From: Arabidopsis thaliana
Lineage: Eukaryota > Streptophyta > Magnoliopsida > Brassicales > Brassicaceae
NCBI RefSeq assembly: GCF_000001735.4
Contig: NC_003071.7
Span: 18,265,443 to 18,329,442 of the forward strand
DNA: 64,000 nucleotides
Direction of reading: 5' to 3'
Shown here: in pieces, positions 1-12,798 of the stretch
Layout: the number at the start of each line of letters is the position of its first letter
Position numbering within the stretch: the first letter of the stretch is position 1
Translations under genes and position numbers: made by a program
The notes under the pieces: generated by a model
What the model was told of the DNA's origin: nothing
What the model saw: only the letters and a program-made list of their open reading frames with translations
Databases searched by the model: none

Positions 1-122
1 CTTTAAACTTTTGTTTATAATACTTGCAAATGATATCCAGGAAGAGGAATCTTAGGCTACACATTGGTTTAATGATCATAGTTTGTTCACATTGGGGAGC
101 GGGAACAGTGGTTTTAACAAAA

Positions 123-1414
123 CTAAAGAATAAGCCCAAGTTCTGATGGCTTCAATGCATTTCTCAAACGGTAATTGTAGAGATAGTAGTGCGACTGTCG
201 ACATAGTGGATAAAACCTCAACTCTTTCAAGAAACTCTCATTCTGCATCACATCCGAGGCATAAAACACATCGAAACCTTTTTGCTTAGAGACTATTAGG
301 GCATCATTCACCAGCTGGGATAACGAGGTCAGTGTCGCTACATTGCAGCAAGCATAAGCACATTCCAGGGTCGTGTATTTCCGGTTACCGGGGATAGTTA
401 TAGAGGAATTGCAGAAGCTGCAGAAGTCAGTGACATCATGAGTTTCAGGGCTTACTACTACGTAACTGTAGACAATATTTTCCCTTGGGAGAAGCCAGTG
501 CTTGACATCGTTGTCATCAAAGTCAGTCGCAACTGCAAACTGGCTAAGGTAGTTCCTGAGCAACGCTGTAACAGCAGGGACATCACGTCGCTCCATTTCC
601 CTAAATCCAGGAGTGATCGGTGCATCTGGTAACTTGTAGAGTTTGACGGTCCTGCTCATTGTCATTCTGTCACGAAGCCTTGTTAACCCAACATCGATTA
701 GCTTCTTCGGGTTCAACATTCTGACCCAGTCTCGACTGGTGGTAACTGGTCTAGAAAGTATATGACTTGAGGTATAAGCCGCTTGCCATATATTCTGCAA
801 CTTAACCCTTCTAGTCAACTCCTTGATCATGAGAGGAGCAAGTCCCTTAGACCTGAGCTTCTTGTGAACACACAAGGAATTGACCTTCGCCATTTTAACA
901 ACCTCATCACGCACCCTGATTCTTGTTGGCCTGCCACAGATGAAAGCAATGAGTTTCTTGGAGGTCTTGACGCGGACTCCAATATGCCAGCTCTGGTAAT
1001 AACCAGGTGGACACAGTGCCCACCTTAGATACTCTTTGGAGTACTCATACTTGATCTGTTGTCATCAGGACTGTTTTCCTTGAGAAAGTTGTACATCTCT
1101 AAACACATATCGTCAGAGTTCATATCGCATATGGTCCATTCGAATTGACCAAGAAGGTTGTACGGCTCTTGCTTGACCTCAGACACCAAAGTTGCGGGCT
1201 CAATTGGGCCTTCAGGCAAACTCGTGTCCTGGATATCTTTAAACTGCTCAACAGGTTGAGTCTCCCAGAACTTATGGGTCTTTGAATACTGGCACTGCAG
1301 TAACCTTCCAACTATGGTTCCACCTGAAGTATCATCCTTGGCTAATTGAATTTGTGAGCTCTTGGCAACAGTAACTAGTGCATCCTCCACTGGCTTCAGT
1401 TTTGGATCTGACAT
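123..1414 (-). pseudogene. NMT2: N-myristoyltransferase 2 (frame-broken copy)
   Basis: N-myristoyltransferase attaches myristate to the N-terminal glycine of cytosolic proteins. The first frame runs from the ATG at 1414 to a stop at 1025 and holds the NMT N-terminal region (motifs HKFWETQPV and TSLPEGPIEPAT). The catalytic GNAT-like part continues in another frame from about 1060 to the stop at 123 (RWALCPPGYYQSWHIGV, LCVHKKLRSKGLAP, GFDVFYASDVMQNESFLKEL). The shift lies near 1045-1070 and equals a net loss of one base relative to NMT1, as I remember it. The coding part has no intron, but a 5' leader intron is visible: donor at about 1898, acceptor CAG just above 1424. Both halves are otherwise well preserved, so decay is recent, or one half could still be translated. 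Active myristoylation from this locus is unlikely. Identity is secure; non-functionality is inferred. Confidence 0.85.
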
Positions 1415-1632
1415 TGTTGATCGTCTGCACAAAAAAATTGATTGCTCAATCATGAATACACAGCAAGCAACAGCCATGAAACAAAACTGAAAACGAATAA
1501 GAAAGCCGAGCTAGCTTACAGTATGAAGCATTATCAAGATTTTTAACCCTAGACATAGCGATCCCAAAATTTCTAGCAACAACACACAAATACTTTCCGA
1601 TTTTGTAGCAAAATCGCTATGAAGAATCCGAT

Positions 1633-1961
1633 ACAAGGTCATGAATCGAAACAAAAACCCAAGAAAACTGAGCGACACTATAGTATCAACAATGGCGAAG
1701 TACTAACCAAAAGCTTCGGGTTGAAGTGCGACAGCAAGAATCGGAAGAAGATCGCCGGAAAATAGTTGAGCTACGATCGGAAAAAACGAATCGGGACAAA
1801 AATCGCAAACAAAGTTTCGCCAAGTCAATACAAAGCCATTAATCGAAACAAATACCAAGAAAACTAAGCGATAGTATCAACAATCACGAATTACTTACCA
1901 AAAGCTCCGGGTTGAAGAATCGGAAGAAGATCGCCGGAAAATAGCTGAGCTACGATCGGAG
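1633..1961 (-). repeat. Tandem duplication of the NMT2 leader exon
   Basis: Two direct copies of a roughly 140 bp block lie at about 1633-1781 and 1829-1961. Both contain the segment reading tcggaagaagatcgccggaa on the + strand and both keep a minus-strand 5' splice donor just after CTTTTG (GTTAGT in the promoter-distal copy, GTAAGT in the promoter-proximal copy). NMT2 therefore has two candidate leader-exon donors. The copies differ by small indels and substitutions, so the duplication is not brand new. Confidence 0.8.
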
Positions 1962-2009
1962 AAAAGTGAGAGAAAACATAAATTCGAAATTTCTGGAGAC
2001 ACAGAGACG

Positions 2010-2318
2010 AATCCAGACCCTGAGATTTCTTCAAAAGTTACCGTCAGATTGAGGCGAATCCACGTGTCATCATCTGCTTTTCAGATATTTGGCGCCATAA
2101 TATTCAGTTCGTACAATCGGAGACGTCATCGTCGCAATCTGTTAAAACAAATCTGACGGACCGTTATAATTGACGGACGAAAACAAACTGCAAGTGGCCC
2201 AACACAACTTTCATATTTACATTACTAAGCCCCTTCCCTCACGTTCACAAATATATACCTTATTGGGCCTATTATTTAAGGCCCAACAGCATTAATCATG
2301 CAATCTGATTTACATAAT
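2010..2318. promoter_or_regulatory. Upstream region of NMT2 with site II-like TGGGCC elements
   Basis: The stretch upstream of the NMT2 leader contains ttattgggcctatt and aaggcccaac near 2250-2290, which match the site II (TGGGCC/T) elements bound by TCP factors in plant housekeeping promoters. No coding sequence is visible. Promoter activity is inferred. Confidence 0.4.
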
Positions 2319-3085
2319 CAATAAAACCTCTATAAATTAATACTCAAAAAATTAATAATAAATTAATAGATTTTTTCGGTCCGAATTGTGACTACTATTA
2401 AAATTGATACAAATCGATAAATTAATAAGATAATATTTTTTTTGAAAACTTTATATAAATATATGGTTCCATCAATAGTACTTCATCTATTTTTTTTGTT
2501 TGATATTTTAGGAAAAACACAAATATTAAGAAAAATATATTAAATTTTGCTTTTAAATTTATTGTTCGTTGTGATTTACAATTTTCAATAACTTTAAACC
2601 AATAATATTCAATAATTTGTATTGAAGTTTACAATTTATCAATTATAACTAATAACTATTGCATTGAAAACCTAAAAAATCAATTTTTTTGAAACAATTT
2701 TTTTTCTTCTAAAAAATCAAACAAAAAGGAACAGAGGGAGTATACATTAATAATTATATATATTTACCAATATATATTATAAATATCTTATATAAAAATA
2801 TGACTCTAGTTATGTTTTTCTTCAATTTTTATTAATTCTTTGTAGTATTCAATTCTAATATTTTACAACATGGAAAAAAATTATATTGTTTTTTAAACTT
2901 AATAACTAATTTCTACTTGTAATTGGTTTCAGAAATACTATTGATTTTAAAGAACAAACTAAATTTTATATCGAATTTTTGTATACAAAATTTGTACAAT
3001 TTTATTAGTTTATCAATAAATTAATATCTCTCTAAATTAATAAATTTCTTGGTCCTAATATTATTAATTTATAGAGGTTTTGTTG
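2319..3085. mobile_element. Palindromic MITE-like DNA element with long terminal inverted repeats
   Basis: The left end (2319-2342) and right end (3062-3085) are inverse copies over 24 bp with one mismatch; the shared core is aacctctataaattaata. The inner arms are also AT-rich and partly complementary (ggtccgaattgtgac on the left, cttggtcctaatatt on the right), as in hairpin-forming non-autonomous DNA transposons. No transposase is encoded. A second MITE interrupts the element at 2479-2742. A target-site duplication is not obvious. The superfamily is not assigned. Confidence 0.75.
2479..2742. mobile_element. Stowaway-like MITE nested in the larger element
   Basis: The ends are tacttcatctatttttttt on the left and aaaaaggaacagagggagta on the right, which are inverted repeats resembling the common tactccctctgttcc terminus of Brassicaceae Stowaway-type MITEs. 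It is flanked by TA on both sides, the expected target duplication. It is about 260 bp and has no open frame. Its position inside the 2319-3085 element makes it the younger insertion. Confidence 0.7.
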
Positions 3086-3216
3086 TGGCCGACATGAATT
3101 CTTCGACGCAGAAGAAGCCCAAATGATTTATTAGCAACAAAAACAATATAATGGACCCAGTATGGAGCTAAAGTTATATTGTTCATATGTGACATTGTGT
3201 TGGGGGTTTTAGCACC

Positions 3217-3801
3217 TTGATACAACGAGGAATATGTTGCTTCACTCATCAGTTTTTGGAGTTATTTAAAGATGACGAAAAAGAGAGGATAGTAGACAAA
3301 CAAAAACAATGGACGTCATCCATTATGCCTCTTTGTTTCTTGGGGATGAAGCCGTCTGATGTCAATGCCTATGATAGAGCTGAGGACGGCGAAAGCTCAA
3401 AAATCCAGTCTCAAAAAGAGAAAACAGATCAAATCGTCAAAGCAAAGGCCCATAAGGATGTCGGAAACACTAGTTTGCCTGAAAGTCCAGTTGAGCCGGC
3501 AAATCCGTTATCTGAGATCAAGCAAGAACCAGAAAAACTTCCTTGTGGTTATGAATGGATCACATGCGACTTGAACACTGATGATATGTGTTCAGAGGTG
3601 TGCAAATTTCTCAAGGAACAATATCTTGTTGACGGACAAAAGTTCAAGGATGCTCTTCAACAACTTGCGCTAGATGATACATTCGTTTGGTTTTATTATT
3701 ATTTTGCTTCTTCTCTATATGAACTACTTTTCCCATGCGATTTTTTTACTTTTGAATTATTAGGAAGTGTGATTTTGTTACTTGTGTTGTGTCATATATA
3801 A
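3217..3801 (+). pseudogene. Chimeric open frame carrying an N-myristoyltransferase N-terminal fragment
   Basis: A 194-codon open frame, opposite in strand to NMT2. Residues about 67-140 (3415-3636) match the NMT N-terminal region: TDQIV, then TSLPESPVEPANPLSEIKQEP, then EWITCDLNTDDMCSEV. The segment that should carry HKFWETQPV is missing, and nothing of the catalytic domain follows. The N-terminal 60 residues are lysine/aspartate-rich and not recognised; the C-terminal tail is a hydrophobic run read from AT-rich DNA. It is probably a fragment thrown off by the duplication that made NMT2, immediately beyond the MITE. Whether it is transcribed is unknown. Confidence 0.6.
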
Positions 3802-3999
3802 AAAAATCAAAATTCTATAACAGAATAAAAAATAAGCTAACATGTAGCTATAATTGATGAAGGATCCCCTAAGCTCTTATACTTAGAATCATCTTCGAAG
3901 AACATACAAATATTTGAGCACAAGACTTAAAAAGCCTTCCAAAACTATTATACAAACTCAAGAAGAACAACTGCTTCAAGTTCTGTGAAAATCACTATT

Positions 4000-6343
<2,344 letters not shown>

Positions 6344-6903
6344 CTCAAATTATTTTAACAAGGAGGCTTAATGAGAAGAAGTGCAGAAGAAAGTTCATCA
6401 GAAGAAGTCAAAGTCTCCTCTTTTCACCTCTTTTTCACTCCCAACTTTTTTCTTCAGTCTATCCAGGAAAATGTCGGAAGGTTAAAACAATTGCAAAATG
6501 ATCCAACAAAACTTTCATTTATACATTTATAACCCATTACTTTAAAGAACACAAACGCTCCTTATTGGGCCCAATATTAATAGGCCCACCAACATTAATC
6601 CTGCTTATCTTTTTTTTCAAAACATTAATCTTGCTTATCTTATCTGATTAATTTAATTTAATCGAGAAAGCAAGACAAAAAAAAAACCTATCGTTTCACG
6701 GACAAGAAGAGAACCGTTGCGCTTTGTGAAGCATTTACTCAACGGCTAGTTTCCTTCTTCTTCCCCTTTTCTCTTCCTCTTCGCCTAGGGTTTCGAAAAT
6801 TTCAATCCGATTTGAATAATTTCTGTTTTCTTATCGGAACAAAAAAATCTCCGGCATCTGGAATCTCCGGTGATTTTGTCAATTTCGAAGAAATTTGATT
6901 GAA
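6344..6903. promoter_or_regulatory. Bidirectional promoter of MAP2A and EDE1 with MSA-like and site II elements
   Basis: The 560 bp between two divergent start codons contains ttattgggcccaatattaat and aggccca near 6562-6590 (site II type), and two inverted AACGG cores. CTCAACGGCTA at 6738-6748 matches the mitosis-specific activator consensus YCYAACGGYYA at 10 of 11 positions. GAACCGTTGCG at 6711-6721 matches it on the other strand at 9 of 11. MSA elements are bound by MYB3R factors and drive G2/M expression, which suits EDE1. The leader of EDE1 is pyrimidine-rich just downstream. Confidence 0.6.
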
Positions 6904-8890
6904 ATGGAGGCGAGAATCGGCCGATCCATGGAACACCCATCTACACCTGCGATTAATGCTCCGGCGCCGGTTCCTCCTCCTTCTACGAGGCGGCCGAGAG
7001 TAAGAGAAGTGAGCTCGAGATTCATGTCTCCCATTTCTTCTTCGTCATCGTCGTCTTCCTCTTCTTCCGCCGGAGATCTCCATCAATTGACTTCAAATTC
7101 TCCTAGACATCATCACCAACATCAGAATCAGAGATCGACTTCGGCTCAGAGGATGAGACGGCAATTGAAAATGCAAGAGGGAGACGAGAATCGTCCTTCC
7201 GAGACGGCGCGTAGCTTAGACTCGCCTTTTCCTCTTCAACAAGTCGACGGAGGTAAAAACCCTAAGCAGCATATTCGATCTAAGCCGTTGAAAGAGAACG
7301 GTCACCGTCTCGACACACCAACGACGGCTATGTTGCCGCCACCGTCTAGATCGCGGCTGAACCAACAGCGTTTACTCACTGCCTCCGCTGCGACTAGGCT
7401 TCTCCGATCAAGCGGGATCTCGTTATCATCTTCTACAGACGGTGAAGAAGATAACAACAATAGAGAGATTTTCAAATCCAACGGCCCAGATCTGTTGCCA
7501 ACAATTAGAACCCAAGCAAAGGCCTTTAACACTCCCACCGCCTCACCACTTTCTCGATCCCTGAGTTCCGATGATGCGTCGATGTTTCGAGATGTTAGAG
7601 CTTCATTGTCGCTTAAAAATGGTGTTGGTTTGTCATTGCCTCCGGTGGCTCCTAATTCGAAGATTCAAGCCGATACAAAGAAGCAGAAGAAAGCTTTAGG
7701 ACAACAAGCGGATGTGCATTCTCTGAAACTGCTCCATAACCGTTACTTGCAATGGCGATTTGCAAATGCAAATGCTGAGGTCAAAACACAATCTCAGAAA
7801 GCACAAGCTGAGGTCAGTTTCTATAGCTCTGAGAATCAGAAATTTGATAGCTTTTACATATAGATCAATGTTTGACACATAACTTCAGTATTAGTGATGA
7901 ATGTTGTTTAGGTTAGATTCTGTTTGATGATGGTGATCTTATGGATGCTGTAAATTGTTTTTCTTGCAGAGAATGTTTTATTCACTTGGTTTGAAAATGT
8001 CGGAGTTGTCTGATTCTGTACAGAGGAAACGCATAGAACTCCAACATTTACAGAGAGTTAAAGCTGTTACGGAGATTGTAGAGTCACAAGTAAGTAAAGA
8101 TCTTAAATATCGTAGATTTCACACTATTTTTACATTTATGAACGTTTAGAGCAATTGTGTAGTTTCCTTGTAAAAATTGGTGTTAAACTACTTTTAACTC
8201 TATGCAGACTCCTTCTTTGGAGCAATGGGCTGTTCTTGAAGATGAATTCTCAACTTCACTATTGGAAACAACTGAAGCTTTGTTGAATGCTTCATTGCGG
8301 TTGCCTCTCGATTCAAAAATCAAGGTATATGTTGTGTTGGTCGAATCAACTAGGAAAAATTCTGCTCCTTTATACCTTTTGTACTAAAACATTTAGATTT
8401 TGCTTCTCAAAACCAGGTTGAGACTAAAGAGTTAGCAGAAGCACTTGTTGTCGCTTCAAAATCTATGGAAGGCATTGTGCAAAACATTGGAAATCTTGTG
8501 CCTAAGGTTAGCAAAATACAGTCAATGTGCTTCACATTAAACATGAACAAAAACAAAGTTCCTACACACGCCTATGTTGAAACTGAAACATCTTCCTTGG
8601 TTCCTTTTGCAGACACAAGAGATGGAGACTTTGATGTCGGAATTAGCTAGAGTAAGCGGCATAGAGAAAGCATCAGTAGAAGATTGCAGAGTTGCACTGC
8701 TTAAGACACATTCATCACAGGTATTAAAACTTGTACTGTTTGGGGGACATAACCATTTGTTTCTTTTCAGTTTCTGAAATCCTAAAGTGTTTTTTCTTCT
8801 ATTCTGCAGATGGAAGAATGCTATCTTAGAAGTCAGCTTATTCAACACCAGAAGAAGTGCCATCAGCAAGAGTGCACAACTTCTGTTTGA
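6904..8890 (+). CDS. EDE1: ENDOSPERM DEFECTIVE 1, QWRF-family microtubule-associated protein
   Basis: Plant-specific microtubule-binding protein, described as needed for spindle and phragmoplast function in endosperm and embryo. Six exons: 6904-7812, 7970-8089, 8208-8324, 8417-8506, 8613-8720, 8810-8890, total 474 aa; all junctions are phase 0. The N-terminal two-thirds is disordered and basic, rich in Ser/Pro/Arg, with a polyserine run around residues 45-57. The QWRF signature sits in [12 protein letters not shown] near the end of exon 1. Exons 2-6 encode a mostly helical C-terminal domain with heptad-like leucines. Start chosen at 6904 because it gives the conserved N-terminus and an in-frame upstream Met is not needed. 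The upstream MSA-like boxes suggest mitotic expression. Confidence 0.95.
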
Positions 8891-9363
8891 TGATTTTTTA
8901 AGGTTACTTTACCACACAGTAAAAACAGCCAGCCATACATGGCATACTCGCTAGTGCAGCAACACTGAAGCTCTTCGGTTTGGCATAATCTATCTTCTTA
9001 CATACCTCAAATAACAAAAGAATTTGTAAATACTATCAGTTGTCTTGTAATATCTGAGTCTATTCAATGATCCATTAGCTTTTGTCTGAGCATTGTATTA
9101 CCGTATCTTTTAGTAAGAGAACAAAGAAGACTCCTTTTCAAGTGTTGGATGTTGAATTCATCGACCACTTCACTGGGTTAAACCAAAGTAAACCGGGACT
9201 CTACCGCGAGATATCCAAAACAGGCCCGTTAATGGCCATTATTAAGCCCAGATGTCCATTAAGGCGGCGCTGAGATTATAAGAAGGTGAAACTTTCTTAT
9301 TATAAAAACCCTTGACGAGTTTTTGAACGAAGAGGAGGAAAGCAGAAACTCTAAGAAGAAAGA
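8891..9363. other. Intergenic: EDE1 3' end and upstream of the truncated CIR-like gene
   Basis: The first ~180 bp is likely EDE1 3' UTR. From about 9240 the sequence resembles the upstream region of the next gene (the motif acccttgacgagttttt recurs as accctcgacgagttttc at about 10771), showing that the CIR duplication includes the leader. Confidence 0.6.
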
Positions 9364-10097
9364 ATGGCGTTGAAGTTTCTGAACAAGAAGGGGTGGCATA
9401 CGGGAAGTATCCGCAACGTTGAGAAAGTATGGAAAGCTGAACAGAAGCACGAAGCCGAGCAGGAAAAGATTGAGGAGCGTTCTGAATTTCGCGCTATCCA
9501 AGAACAGGCCGGTCTTGTTCCGTAAGTTTTCTAATTCTATACCTATAGCCCTCTCCTAAATTAGATTTTGATTGGTACATATATTTGAAATTAGGGTTAG
9601 CAACAGAGTTTGATGATTGGAAGTATATTCTAATGGCGGCGTTAGTTAATTAGTTTTAAAACCTTTGAAGTGAATCATGAATGATGATTGCAATTGAGCT
9701 AATGATCAAAACTCGAATATTTTATCGAAATAGCGTCTGTGGTAAGATGAGTGGTTTTAACCTTAGTTTTGTTGTTTCTTCTTGTAGGAGGAGGCCAGAG
9801 AGATTGGAGTTCTTGTATGATCCAGAACTAGCAGTAGCGAAACAGAATGTTAGTAGTTCAAGACATGGTGTTTTGTTTCAGAATCAAGATCAGCGAGCGA
9901 GAGCTACGATTCCTGGTGCGTTGTTTGATGATGATGATAAGAGACACTCTGCCAATGATTCTTGGCGCAAATTCCACTCCGACCCTTTGCTTCTCATCAG
10001 GCAGAAAGAGCAGGAAATCTGGAAGTTCCTTTCTTTATTTCTTTACTCCATTCATGTGTCCTGCTTGTGTTTCTTCTGTAAACGGTTACGGTTTTAG
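9364..10097 (+). CDS. Truncated CIR N-terminal-domain protein (tandem paralogue)
   Basis: Shares the start FLNKKGWHTGS with the next gene and the CBF1-interacting co-repressor (CIR) N-terminal domain, a module of spliceosome-associated proteins. Exon 1 is 9364-9521 and exon 2 starts at 9788 (RRPERLEFLYDPELAV, SANDSWRKFHSDPLLLIRQ). After this point the paralogue continues with a KIKNNPVKMALIRKS segment, but here the sequence diverges and reads to a stop at 10095-10097 unless a cryptic donor near 10025 is used. Degenerate matches to the paralogue's third exon appear near 10158-10200 without a usable frame. The predicted product is about 155 aa and lacks the arginine/acidic repeat tail. It may be a short functional paralogue or a decaying copy; the open frame over the whole CIR domain favours the former slightly. 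Confidence 0.6.
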
Positions 10098-10859
10098 ATT
10101 GTATTGGATTTCGTTTCTGCTGCTAACCTGTTGTGGATTGTGTTTCTTCTTTAACAGTTGAAAAGAAAAGCGAGAGGATAGAGATGGAGTGTTGAACGAG
10201 GACAAGATACAACATCGGCGTAGATTGTTTAAATACATCGCAAGTTATCTTCTTCAGGTGTTTTTTTTTTGAGTAGGATTAGGAATCTTCTTCAGGAGTT
10301 GAATGTATAGAAAACACAGTTTTTTTTCTTTTTAATACAAAGACAATCTTTAATTGCTCTCTACTTCATAAAGTTGTGATGATTTTTAGGTGGTATACAA
10401 GCATTACTCTCTGGTGAAACACACAAGCTTTTTGGTTTAAAATAATAATTGAATTTGTCAATTGTCTACAACGTCTCGAAAATCAATAAATCTTTGCCAT
10501 TGTTTGATCCGGAAGAAACGAATGTCTTTGACTTCTGAGTATTTGGGAGTTTCACAGACAAATTTCAACAAGCAGTCAGAATTTCATTGGACTTAAAGCC
10601 AATCTAAACCGGATCCAATTAGCTTAGATTTGCGGTTTAGCACAACCATTGACAACAAGCCCATGAGGCCCAAATATAACATCTAAATCACACGTTTTAA
10701 ACACGGACGGCTCTGATTCCATCTCACATTATTTCGCTTATACGACGGCGACGGAGCAAAATAATTTAGAACCCTCGACGAGTTTTCGATTGAACGAAAC
10801 AAAAAAGAAGGTAACCAGATTTTGAAGCGAGAGGAGGAGAAACAAAAAGAAGAGCAATC
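10098..10859. other. Intergenic: decayed third-exon remnant and promoter of the full-length CIR gene
   Basis: Around 10158-10200 there is a degraded counterpart of the downstream gene's third-exon start. The rest is AT-rich. Motifs agcccatgaggcccaaatata near 10658-10678 are site II-like and probably belong to the promoter of the gene at 10860. Confidence 0.5.
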
Positions 10860-12798
10860 ATGGGGATGAAATTTCTGAACAAGAAGGGTTGGCATACGGG
10901 GAGTCTCCGTAACATCGAGACTGTATGGAAGGCTGAGCAGAAACAAGAGGCTGAGCAGAAAAAGCTTGAAGAGCTTCGTCTCCAGATCTTGCAGGAGAGG
11001 GAGCGTTCTGAGTTTCGTGCTCTCCAGGAACAAGCCGGTCTCATCCCGTAAGTTCCTCTGTTTTCCTTACCCACGATCCCAATTGATTTGGGTGATAACG
11101 AATTTGGGAATTAGGGTTAGCGGTTTGAGTTTTTAGCGTAGAATATATAACATGCATCTGCTGGTAGTTAGTTGGTTTTATTAATGATTGGCGATGGAAT
11201 CGGTGATTTGAAGTTGTGGGTCGTTCTAAAGTAGTAAAGTTGTATACTTTTATGATTTGGAGTCATTAGAATCTATAAGATGCATCTGCTGGTAGTTTGA
11301 TTAGTTTTTAATGATTGATGATGGATTCGGTGATTGGAAGTTGTGGGTCGTTCTAAAGTCTTATACTTTTTGTTATCTTATTGTAGGAGACAAGAGAGAT
11401 TAGAGTTTCTGTATGATTCTGGATTAGCTGTAGGGAAGGGAAGTGCGAGTGGTTCAGGTGTTTCGTTTCAGAAAGAAGAGCAGCCTTTAGCCAAATCTGA
11501 AGCTGGTAGTAGTGCCAGTGAGAAGCCAGATCAGTCAGCTCCTGGTGCGCTGTTTGAGGAGAAGGCACAATCTGCTAATGATTCGTGGAGGAAACTTCAC
11601 TCTGATCCTTTGCTTCTCATCAGGCAGCGTGAACAGGAAGCTCTTGCCAAAATCAAGAATAATCCTGTCAAAATGGCTCTTATTCGTAAATCGGTAAGTT
11701 CTTTTGTTCTTCTACATGGAGGGTTTGGGAATTGGGATTACATTGGATATATGTTATTGGCTTTCTTTTCCTTATACATTTACTGACCCTGTTGGAGAGT
11801 TTCTTTTACAGGTAGAAGAAAAAGGAAAGGGTAAAGATGGAGACACAAAGGAGCACAAGAAGAAGCATAAGCGTAAAAGTGGAAAGCATCAGAAGCAATC
11901 TTCATCCAGACAGCGGTCTGATTCGGAAGAAGATTCTGGTGAAGAGAATAACGGAAGAAAATCTCACCATCAGAAAACGTCAGGGACTCATGACAGACAC
12001 TATGAAAGACCAAGGTCAGATTTAGAAGATGAGTCAAAAGGAAGAGAGAGTCGTGATAGGCACTATGAGAAACGAAGGTCAGAACTAGATGATGGGCACA
12101 AAAGAAGAGAGAGACATGATACGCACTATGAGAGACGAAGGTCAGAAATGGATGATGAGTCAAAAAGAAGAGAAAGTAGGGATAATCACTATGAGAGACG
12201 AAGGTCAGATTTGGATGATGAGTCCAAAAGAAGAGAAAGTCATGATAAGCACTTTGAGAGACAAAGGTCAGATTTGGATGATGAGTACAAAAGAAGAGAA
12301 AGTCAAGATAAGAGACGAAGGTCAGATATTGATGATGAACCAAAAAGAAGAGATGCTCGACCGAATGAGAAATATCGAAATCGCTCCCCTAAAGGCGGTG
12401 TGGAAAGGGAAAATCTTAAGAGTTATGGTCAAGAGGATAAAAAGAGGAAAGCAGAGGATTTAGACAGTGGAAAACCGAATGAATACCAGAATAGACGCCG
12501 GAAAGGTGGCTCTAAGCTATCAGAAGAAGAAAGAGCTGCTAGATTGAAGCAAATGCAAATGGATGCAGAGGTGCACGAGGAGCAAAGATGGACAAGATTG
12601 AAGAAAGCCGATGAGACCGATGCAGTGGAAGCTGATAAGAACAAAGTATCCACGGGCAAGAGCTTTTTGGACGATGCTAATAAGAGTGTGTATGGAGTTG
12701 AGAAAGGCGGAAGCTCAACAATTGAAGAAAGCGTGCGTCGCAGAAGCTATTATTCACAACGTGGAACTGCAGCTGAAGGCAATGCGTTTCGACGCTGA
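10860..12798 (+). CDS. CBF1-interacting co-repressor CIR, N-terminal-domain protein
   Basis: Nuclear, highly charged protein of the CIR/CWC25-like class, linked in other eukaryotes to spliceosome activation. Three exons: 10860-11047, 11387-11693, 11812-12798, giving 493 aa. The CIR domain spans exon 1 (MKFLNKKGWHTGSLRN, then a coiled EQKQEAEQKKLEELR stretch) and the start of exon 2 (RQERLEFLYDSG). Exon 2 ends with SANDSWRKLHSDPLLLIRQ and NNPVKMALIRKS. Exon 3 encodes a lysine-rich region, six or more 21-residue repeats and a conserved C-terminal helix (LSEEERAARLKQMQMDAEVH) that resembles CWC25. Shares leader and first exons with the truncated gene upstream. Function in splicing is inferred from the family. 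Confidence 0.85.
11998..12350 (+). repeat. 63-bp coding minisatellite (arginine/aspartate repeats)
   Basis: Inside exon 3 of the CIR gene, a 63-bp unit recurs in direct tandem about six times (starts near 11998, 12061, 12124, 12187, 12250, with a shorter last unit near 12307). The protein unit is HYERRRSEMDDESKRRESRD with small variations. Copies keep the reading frame. The unit resembles the RD/RE dipeptide tracts of spliceosomal proteins. Confidence 0.85.

Noticed and set aside
11780-12343. 187-codon minus-strand frame rich in His/Phe/Leu
   Set aside because: It is the antisense of the 63-bp coding minisatellite of the CIR gene, open only because the repeat lacks antisense stops.
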